From NCBI RefSeq assembly GCF_017814975.1, contig NZ_JAGIQA010000008.1, positions 1 through 64,000 of the forward strand: DNA of 64,000 nucleotides, written 5' to 3'. The translations under genes were made by a program, and so were the position numbers. The stretch is from Cupriavidus consociatus (GTDB lineage Bacteria; Pseudomonadota; Gammaproteobacteria; Burkholderiales; Burkholderiaceae). The notes under the pieces were generated by a model. The model saw nothing but the letters and a program-made list of their open reading frames with translations, was not told the DNA's origin and searched no databases. Below, one piece after another: positions 48,719 to 55,378 of this stretch (the first letter of the stretch is position 1; every line of letters starts with the position of its first letter).

Positions 48719-49156
48719 CTATCGCCGGAATCTTCGAAGCAGGGTATCTGACAGCGAGAGCGCCTCCGGCATCGCTTCCACTAGTGGGAGGCCGTGGTGG
48801 CCAGACAAGCCAAACCGTCCAGCAGAAATGAGCACGGCCTTTCGGCATCCCTGCGCACGGGCGCGCATCAGAATGCTGCCAATTAGCTTCGTGGTGATAT
48901 CGTGCTCACGAAACTCCTGTAGCACGCCGACGGACCGCACCACAATTATTTCGCCATATTGCTCGGCGCAGGCACAACCGACAACGTGTTCGCTCACAAG
49001 GGCCACGTGAAAGAAAGATGACGGTTCGCCAGTAATGTCTGTTGGCAAGCCACAGCTGTCGAGTACCTCCGCAATTGCCTGCCGCTCACCTGCTTCCGCT
49101 ACCCGGATTAGCAACTTGGAAGCACCCATGGCCGACTCACTCACACGGCTCATCAT
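48719..49156 (-). CDS. GNAT acetyltransferase (ArsN2-like)
   Basis: A 145-residue GNAT-fold protein. IAEVLDSCGLPTDITGEPSS opens the domain, followed by VALVSEHVVGCACAEQYGEI, and VVRSVGVLQEFREHDITTKL, where the usual acetyl-CoA loop R/Q-x-x-G-x-G/A is altered to REHDI. The order resembles ArsN2, an acetyltransferase of arsenic loci, but no arsenic genes are adjacent. The ATG at 49156 follows GGAGGG. The altered pyrophosphate loop may weaken CoA binding. Confidence 0.7.
   Translation of the reverse strand: MMSRVSESAMGASKLLIRVAEAGERQAIAEVLDSCGLPTDITGEPSSFFHVALVSEHVVGCACAEQYGEIIVVRSVGVLQEFREHDITTKLIGSILMRARAQGCRKAVLISAGRFGLSGHHGLPLVEAMPEALSLSDTLLRRFRR
49114..49141. repeat. 28-bp sequence shared with 58782-58809
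   Basis: ACTTGGAAGC(A/T)CCCATGGCC plus GACTCACT occurs here and at 58782-58809 with one mismatch in 28 bases. In the second place it spans the start codon of the SnoaL-like gene (MADSL). Confidence 0.75.
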
Positions 49157-49480
49157 TAAGTTGATCCCTCCGTAATTGCGTTCGAATCAGAGTTATATTT
49201 TTCTAGCAATAGTGGAATTGCAAGCAAACTGCGCTTCCAACTTGCTGGTGTCGATTCACATGTTGTCGCCTGGTGCCGGAGATCGCCAGCCTGCGCATCG
49301 AGCGACCTAACGACTGCAGTGAAGCGGATACTATCCCCGGGGCATCGCTCGCCGTCGCAGCGCGGATGGTGACTGGCACACTATACTGACCCCGGTCTAA
49401 GCACCGACGCCCGAGGCGGTTACCGATCGCTGTGGCAGATCAAAGGCCCCCTCCGCGGATGACTGTTGAGTTCAGGAGGG
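49157..49480. other. Intergenic region, no gene seen
   Basis: Holds the promoter side of the GNAT gene; no reading frame or repeat that I can support. Confidence 0.35.
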
Positions 49481-49686
49481 TTCAGACCTGAGCATCAACC
49501 CACGCCCTCGCCCAGACGAGGCCTTCCGCGACTGCCCGCTGGAAGCTCGGATAAAAGCCAATCGGATCGGAGGTCTCTAGCACTTGGGTTCCCTTCTCTA
49601 CGGCCCCCCGAAGCTTCGAACGAGCCGTCCCCCATGGGCTTCGCAAAGCCTCGAATGGTGTATCCCCCGTAGGTCTCTGTTGCCAT
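49481..49686 (-). pseudogene. GFAKP-family small protein, frameshifted at a G6 run
   Basis: Begins MATETYGGYTIRGFAKPMGD GSFEASG. At a run of six G (49604-49609 on the plus strand as C6) the protein signal moves frame to AVEKGTQVLETSDPIGFYPS then EGLVWARAWVDAQV stop. Joined, the 68-residue protein matches the intact neighbour at 49782-50000 and a Burkholderiales small-protein family ending WA..WVD. One fewer G would restore it. Confidence 0.55.
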
Positions 49687-49781
49687 AGTCGCCCCCGTCC
49701 GTTTCGGAGGATCGTAGCATGACGGAAGCGCGCCCCATCGCCTTCAGCAGCGCCACGATGCGCGCAATCGCCAACAACGGG

Positions 49782-50000
49782 CTAGGTGTCATGTGGGCCT
49801 TCGAGCTGGTCGACATACCTTTGAGCCCAAGAGATGCCTTCGCTTTGGGCGCGCTCATTCCTGTCGTGAAGCCCGAGCACTTCGGACTCCCTGACGGTAT
49901 GGCGGCCTCTAGTGACGCGCCCCATGGATGCGAACACGCCCCTCCCAGCAGGTTTTGCGAACCCCTCGACGACGTAACCTCGATATCTTGCAATAGACAT
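49782..50000 (-). CDS. GFAKP-family small protein, intact
   Basis: A 72-residue protein: MSIARYRGYVVEGFAKPAGR, then VFASMGRVTRGRHTVRESEV and SWAQRYVDQL. It is a paralogue of the adjacent frameshifted gene (shared GGY/RGY, GFAKP, WA..YVD/WVD). Small proteins of this style are frequent in Burkholderia and Cupriavidus; function unknown. The region between the two genes is 95 bp. Confidence 0.65.
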   Translation of the reverse strand: MSIARYRGYVVEGFAKPAGRGVFASMGRVTRGRHTVRESEVLGLHDRNERAQSEGISWAQRYVDQLEGPHDT

Positions 50001-50464
50001 GGTAAGTCTTTCTCATATCGACAACTGAGGAGTCGAAGTCAATTCAAATGCCATTTAATACCCTAGCACGCGGCGGGCGGCTGCACCGCGTGGAGACATA
50101 TTTTTAGATGCCCCTCGCCTTGGGGGTGGTGCTTAAGGAGATCTGAGCATCAAGCATCTGACATGGACGTTGTGTTTCTCCTTGGTGTCTACCGAGATAC
50201 GGCATCTCCTCCACCGTGCAAGCTCATATTCGACGCCTGATGCTATAGACACGCACCGGGCCGCCTGAAGACCATCAGCAGAGTCTGTGCCCATGCCGCC
50301 GTCGCTAGACATTCCAGCGGGTTATGGCGCTATTCCGAACACATCATTGTGGGCATGGCCCACGGCCAGCACTATGGCGCTCGCGGCCTGCACCGTGCAG
50401 GCTTGCACTCACATAGAAGTCGGCGCACCGCGCGTGTCCCCGCTTCGATAACAATGGAGAGGGC
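50001..50464. other. Intergenic region, no gene seen
   Basis: Nothing supportable on either strand. Contains the promoter side of the serine hydrolase gene. Confidence 0.35.
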
Positions 50465-51808
50465 ATGCAAGCGCAAACGGTGTCGCGCAGGACGGAATTC
50501 GGACGCAGTCGGATGTGGTTGGCCGTGGCGCTGCTGTTGGCGCCGATGAGCGTTTCCCTGGCTCAAGGTATCGACCGGTCTTCGGCGGTTGCCGAGGACG
50601 AGGTTATGCAAGGCTTCCCACCGCTGCCCGACAGGCAAGTCACCCGCGGCACGGGGTTGCGCCCGCCGTATATGCGCTGGGCATTCCAGCATGCGCGTGA
50701 GATGTCACCAACGGCCGGTATCCGGCATGCCAGCCAGCCGCTGTCGCTGGCGGGTCCGCCCGCCTCGGACCTGGACGGCACCACGTTTGCCGTCGCGGGC
50801 GCAACCGTGCGGCTGGCCGATTACCTGCGTGACACGCATACTGACGGCTTTATTGTGCTGCACCAGGGCAGGGTTGCGTATGAGCGCTACCTCGCCGGCT
50901 TTGACCCTTGCCAACCGCATATCTGGGCCTCGATGACCAAGTCCGTGACGGGGCTGCTGGCCGCCATGCTGATAGAAGAAGGCAAGCTCGATCCGCAGGC
51001 CCGACTGGCGCGGTATGTGCCGGAACTGACCGGCAACCCGTTCGGCGAGGCCACAGTGCAGCAGAACCTGGACATGGAGGTGCCGGTCGGCTACCCAGAG
51101 ACGCTGCCGCCGGACCTGGGACTGTTCGGTGCGGTGGGGATCGTGCCGCGCCAGCCGGATGCACCCGACACCATCTACGATTTCCTCAAGGTTGTCCATA
51201 CCACGGGCGAACGCGACGCGGGCAGGGACTGGTATTACCAGAACGGCTCGCCGGAAGCGGTGGCTTGGGCGCTGCGGCGCATCACCGGCAAGAATTGGGC
51301 GCAACTGGTGACAGAGCGGCTCTGGTCGCGTTTCGCCGACGATGACGCCTATACCCAGGTGGACCGCCAGGGCACGGAGATGGCCAGCGGCGGCTTAAAT
51401 TCCACGCTGCGCGACGCCGCCCGCTTTGCCGAGGCGGTGCGCCGGGCAGCGGCGGGAGATGCCTCGGGCGGGATTTCGCCGGCGGCGGTGCGCATCGCGC
51501 TGCAGCCCGCCGGCAACCAAGAGCGCTTTGCACGCGGCAACAGGATGCCGGGCCGCGAAGGCTACGGCTACCGCAACTACTGGTTCCAGCGCAACGACGG
51601 CGACGGCAGTATCGAAGCCAGTGGACGCTTCGGGCAAAAGATCTATATCAATCCGTCCACGGAGCTGACCGTGGTGAAGTTCTCCGCCAGCCCCGATGGC
51701 GCCGCGCGAGCGACCAGCGCGGCGGGCGTGCGCAAGCGCGACGAGCCGAAATTCATACAACAAGTCTTTCGGTTCCCGGACAGTCACCCTCCACGCCGAC
51801 AGGGGTGA
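50465..51808 (+). CDS. Secreted serine hydrolase, class C beta-lactamase/NylB-like
   Basis: A 447-residue protein with a signal peptide (helix about 17-33, MWLAVALLLAPMSVSLAQ). The catalytic S-x-x-K is Ser156-Met-Thr-Lys159 (IWASMTKSVTG) and the tyrosine motif Y-x-N is Tyr258-Gln-Asn260 (WYYQNGSPEA). This is the fold of DD-peptidases, esterases and the 6-aminohexanoate-dimer hydrolase NylB. The third box is not an obvious KTG; GRFGQKIYINP is the likely equivalent. It precedes a phaB gene by 88 bp, so it might cut an ester oligomer such as a 3-hydroxybutyrate oligomer; this is inference. Confidence 0.82.
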   Translation: MQAQTVSRRTEFGRSRMWLAVALLLAPMSVSLAQGIDRSSAVAEDEVMQGFPPLPDRQVTRGTGLRPPYMRWAFQHAREMSPTAGIRHASQPLSLAGPPASDLDGTTFAVAGATVRLADYLRDTHTDGFIVLHQGRVAYERYLAGFDPCQPHIWASMTKSVTGLLAAMLIEEGKLDPQARLARYVPELTGNPFGEATVQQNLDMEVPVGYPETLPPDLGLFGAVGIVPRQPDAPDTIYDFLKVVHTTGERDAGRDWYYQNGSPEAVAWALRRITGKNWAQLVTERLWSRFADDDAYTQVDRQGTEMASGGLNSTLRDAARFAEAVRRAAAGDASGGISPAAVRIALQPAGNQERFARGNRMPGREGYGYRNYWFQRNDGDGSIEASGRFGQKIYINPSTELTVVKFSASPDGAARATSAAGVRKRDEPKFIQQVFRFPDSHPPRRQG

Positions 51809-51896
51809 AGGCTGTTGCCCGAAGAACTGATCAAGTCGGTCCGCCATTCTCGGCGGGCATCGGGGTCTTTTTAACAAAAAAAACTGGAGAGTGAGC

Positions 51897-52640
51897 ATGA
51901 CAAAGAGAATTGCACTGATTACTGGAGGCATGGGGGGCTTGGGAGAGGCGATCTCGATCCGCTTGCATGACGCAGGCCACAAGGTGGTGGTCACATATTC
52001 GCCGGGAAACGCGAAAGCACAGGAATGGCTATCAACCATGGCTGCGAGCGGTCGCGAGATGCTCGCGTACGAGGTCGATGTCGCCGACTACGAAAACTGC
52101 CAGGCCTGCATGGCGAAGATCGTGGCCGACGTGGGCCGCGTCGATATCCTCGTGAATAACGCCGGTATTACCCGCGACATGGCGTTCAAGAAGATGGACA
52201 AGCCAAGCTGGGATGCGGTGATACAAACCAACCTCGACTCGGTGTTCAACGTCACCAAGCCACTCTGTGACGGCATGGTGGAGCGCGGCTGGGGCCGGAT
52301 CATTAATATTTCGTCGGTCAACGGTTCGAAGGGTGCCTTTGGCCAGACCAACTACGCCGCTGCCAAGGCCGGCATGCACGGATTCACAAAGGCGCTAGCT
52401 CTGGAAGTCGCCAGGAAAGGCGTTACGGTGAACACCGTATCTCCTGGCTATCTCGCGACTACGATGGTGATGGCCGTCCCTAAGGACATCATGGACAGCA
52501 AGATCCTGCCGCAGATTCCGATGGGACGCCTCGGCAAGCCTGAGGAAGTTGCGGGACTGATCGCTTTCCTATGCACAGAGGATGCGGCTTACCTGACCGG
52601 TGCGAATCTCGCCATCAATGGCGGGCAGCATATGGACTGA
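51897..52640 (+). CDS. phaB: Acetoacetyl-CoA reductase (PhaB paralogue 2)
   Basis: A 247-residue SDR closely similar to the copy at 32514-33257: same TGGMGGLG motif, NNAGITRDMAFKKMD, NISSVNGSKGAFGQTNYAAA and NLAINGGQHMD ending. It makes (R)-3-hydroxybutyryl-CoA with NADPH. The ATG at 51897 is 6 bp after GGAGA. It stands downstream of the secreted serine hydrolase in the same direction. The two phaB copies have diverged in the third positions and in the region around residues 40-60. Confidence 0.93.
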   Translation: MTKRIALITGGMGGLGEAISIRLHDAGHKVVVTYSPGNAKAQEWLSTMAASGREMLAYEVDVADYENCQACMAKIVADVGRVDILVNNAGITRDMAFKKMDKPSWDAVIQTNLDSVFNVTKPLCDGMVERGWGRIINISSVNGSKGAFGQTNYAAAKAGMHGFTKALALEVARKGVTVNTVSPGYLATTMVMAVPKDIMDSKILPQIPMGRLGKPEEVAGLIAFLCTEDAAYLTGANLAINGGQHMD

Positions 52641-52905
52641 AGTACCAATGGGCAGTCCATCGTGTCAGGCTCTTCGCCTGGAAATCTGGGATGATAGCGT
52701 GAGTATTGGTCGCGTTACCGGCAGGCGTGTGTTATGCCCTCTGGAATGCCTGAAGTGCTGGGACCTGGTGCATTCCCTGCCTGCTGGCGCCGCGATCCGA
52801 TAGAGAATAACAATCGCCACGCTTGACTGATCCATTTGTCGTGGGTGCATGGTGGCTCCTCATGATCTGGGAGTCAGAGACGGATATTGACCATCACCAG
52901 GCGAA

Positions 52906-53151
52906 ATGGACTACCTTGATCTGGCGTTTGATCCGCGTCTACAGAACCAGGCGCGCGTGTTCGGTATCGAATCAACCCTCGATGTCGGCGTCATCGAATG
53001 GAAGGGACATTCGTTTTATCACGTCAGTGGCGTGAATCGTAGCGGGCAACGTGTGCTCGTCGAAGTCTTCAAAGTCAATGCCCACGGCAAACTGGAAGCT
53101 GTGTTGGTCTACCAGTATCCCGTACCTATCCGCGACCTCTACCGCAATTAG
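52906..53151 (+). CDS. QYP-family small protein, 81 aa
   Basis: An 81-residue protein starting MDYLDLAFDPRLQNQARVFG, with GVIEWKGHSFYHVSGVNRSG and LEAVLVYQYPVPIRDLYRN. It is the intact member of a family with broken copies at 41790-42080 and 29576-29647. Predicted beta-rich and soluble. The 45-aa membrane protein gene lies convergently 122 bp downstream, as beside the 29.6-kb remnant. Function unknown. Confidence 0.6.
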   Translation: MDYLDLAFDPRLQNQARVFGIESTLDVGVIEWKGHSFYHVSGVNRSGQRVLVEVFKVNAHGKLEAVLVYQYPVPIRDLYRN

Positions 53152-53273
53152 AGAGCCTGTTTTTCTATCGCTGGCTTACCTGGGGGGCCTGATGTCTTGA
53201 TGTAGGGACAAAACCACCTTTCCCCAATACAAGAGATGGCTGGCGAACATGGGTCTTTTGCGTCACAGAAATT

Positions 53274-53411
53274 TCACACTAGCGCCAGTCCGGTCCACGC
53301 CAGATATATCGAGCCGGCGGCAACTAATAGCAACGACAGAAGCCAATAGTAGCGGGCACCATGCCATGGCCGATCTGGGTGCCCCGGCTGATGAAAAAGT
53401 ACGTGTCGCAT
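53274..53411 (-). CDS. 45-aa membrane protein, copy 2
   Basis: Starts MRHVLFHQPGHPDRPWHGAR and continues YYWLLSLLLVAAGSIYLAWT, GLALV stop. Same length and N-terminus as the copy at 29735-29872. Differences are mostly conservative within the helix. It follows a QYP-family gene on the opposite strand. Function unknown; a single-helix inner-membrane protein is expected. Confidence 0.7.
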   Translation of the reverse strand: MRHVLFHQPGHPDRPWHGARYYWLLSLLLVAAGSIYLAWTGLALV

Positions 53412-53676
53412 CTCGCCCTCTCCGCACGACCTTGCCTTCCTTCAGGATAGGCCGCGGTCGTTGAGTCGAGCGCAACGGGATCCGAGAGCAGCCCATCCAC
53501 GCATCGTGTCCGCCGTGGAGTTCGTCGTGGGTCTGCTACAGGGAGTGCTTGTCGGCACTCGCTTTCGCCTCCCATCTGGCTGCAGACATCCCCCCTCATG
53601 ATTCCAGGCAGGTGCGTGTGCGGTAAGTCTTCGCGTACGAAGTGGGTAGCCTCGGTGTAAGCACCCACGCCTTGAA

Positions 53677-55353
53677 TTAACGCAGTTTGTGCATCCAATC
53701 CGGATCGGGAACCTGCCGCGCCGCGTAGAACGCTTCAAGCCGCTTGCGATTGCGCATGCCGGGTCGCAGCCCGAGAAAGGTCGCCGCGTTCTGGCCGAAA
53801 AAGGCATTCGACAGGGAGGTCTGGCGCACGACCTTGCCCGGCTCTTCTGCTTCGACCCGCGCCATCACGTCCATGAAGTCCGACAGATATCGCTCCACAT
53901 TGTGCTGGGGCAGGATCATGGTCCAGTCGGTGCCGTACATCAGCCGTTCGCGCAGGACGTTGTTGTCCGAGGCAGCGTACAAGTGCCGCAGCAACTCGGT
54001 TATCTTTGGCTGATTGAGCAGCACTCCTGCAAAATACCCGCTGTCCGCGAAGGCATTCGCGCCGGCCGAGTTGGGCGCGGCGGTGATCAGGCTCAGGAAC
54101 TTGCGCGACTTATCGCCGTGATGGTCTTCTGGGTCAGTGTCGCCGAAGTGGCCGAAGCTGACGCGCAATCCGGGGAACTTACGCAATGCCAGCGACCAGT
54201 AGTCGCTTCCCGCCAGCTCCTTGAATTCTTCGTAGGGACCGTTTGAATGATTTGTGTGGGCCATGATTGGCACGTCATTCCTCATGCAATACCGGAACAG
54301 CGCTTCCATCGCAGCATCTAGCTGGGATCCGAAGTCAGGCGACGCCGCGGCCGCTGGCAAGCCCTTCTTATCCTGCCAGACGGTCTTGCCGGCATTGCCC
54401 CATGCTGCAAAGCCCATCGGAGGATAGAGCTTGACCCCCAGGAACCCCTGCTGCTCGATCGCATACCGAACCAGGCGTAGCGACGCGCCAACGCCGTCTG
54501 TGCCCTTCGTCATCAACTCGCGCAACGGGCAGAACGGCACGAATCCATGGACGCGGCCGCCCGTCAATGTCGATATTAGCCCCATCAGTTCAACCTGCTC
54601 CGGCAGCGTCGTAGGCGTTTGAGCTCCCTGCGCCAGCCACCAGTCATAGTCGACCATGCTGGCAATGATCAGGTCAATCTTGCGCGCCGAGTTGCGGGAA
54701 TAGGTCGTCAGATAGTCGATGGCGTTGACATGGCGATGGTTGAAGTTATGCAAGATGAACCGGATGTACCCGAGAAAGGTTGGGTTGCTACCCAAAATGC
54801 CGGCCGTGTCGAACTGTTGTCGCTCAAACTCATCGTAGGTAGCCGGCAGGGCATCAATGGCTGCACCCATCCCCACCGGCCCTGCGTCCCTTGGCCCGAG
54901 AACGGCGGCGCCGTCGGGCGTCTGGTAGACCGCGTCGGCAGCCGCTTTCAGCTCGCGGCGGCCGACGACATAGCCCTCTTCGAATGCCGGCGCGGCCAAT
55001 GATCGCATCTGCCCCGCATCCTTGCATTCGATGAGTTGTGCCGCGTAGCTCCGGATGGCCTTGCGTTCACTTTGCGCGTCTGGCGCAAAATGCCAGCCGA
55101 GCGCCTGCAACAGCGCGCCCGCACCGCTGACGAGCGGGTAAAGTTCAGAGTCTTCGCCTACCGTCGTCTTTGCCAGGAACATGCGAATCTGGAGGTCGCG
55201 CCCGTTGAAGATGTGCGTATGCACATCAATGGTCAGTGGCAAAGTCCGGTCAGAGATCGTCGGATCGACAGGACACAGCGGATTCGCAACTGTCGGAAGC
55301 GGACACAAGGCAGAGGCAAGCGTGGCCAGGAAAGCGCGACGATTCAGGGGCAT
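53677..55353 (-). CDS. Tat-exported amidohydrolase-family protein
   Basis: A 558-residue protein. The N-terminus MPLNRRAFLATLASALC has a twin-arginine signal (NRRAFLA). The TIM-barrel metallohydrolase signs are IDVHTHIFNG (His45, His47), PIMAHTNHSNG, VSFGHFGDTD and the late aspartate in MYGTDWTM, as in the Amidohydro_2 family. These enzymes hydrolyse or decarboxylate cyclic or carboxylic substrates using a divalent metal. The ATG at 55353 is 25 bp after the stop of the CHAT gene, so the two are an operon. The protein is long for the family because of an inserted segment at about 90-190. Confidence 0.8.
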   Translation of the reverse strand: MPLNRRAFLATLASALCPLPTVANPLCPVDPTISDRTLPLTIDVHTHIFNGRDLQIRMFLAKTTVGEDSELYPLVSGAGALLQALGWHFAPDAQSERKAIRSYAAQLIECKDAGQMRSLAAPAFEEGYVVGRRELKAAADAVYQTPDGAAVLGPRDAGPVGMGAAIDALPATYDEFERQQFDTAGILGSNPTFLGYIRFILHNFNHRHVNAIDYLTTYSRNSARKIDLIIASMVDYDWWLAQGAQTPTTLPEQVELMGLISTLTGGRVHGFVPFCPLRELMTKGTDGVGASLRLVRYAIEQQGFLGVKLYPPMGFAAWGNAGKTVWQDKKGLPAAAASPDFGSQLDAAMEALFRYCMRNDVPIMAHTNHSNGPYEEFKELAGSDYWSLALRKFPGLRVSFGHFGDTDPEDHHGDKSRKFLSLITAAPNSAGANAFADSGYFAGVLLNQPKITELLRHLYAASDNNVLRERLMYGTDWTMILPQHNVERYLSDFMDVMARVEAEEPGKVVRQTSLSNAFFGQNAATFLGLRPGMRNRKRLEAFYAARQVPDPDWMHKLR

Positions 55354-55378
55354 GATATTGACCCTCGGCGTTGGCAGA

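Noticed and set aside
49719..50066. A 115-codon plus frame
   Set aside because: Antisense to the intact GFAKP-family gene, which has a conserved paralogue on the minus strand.
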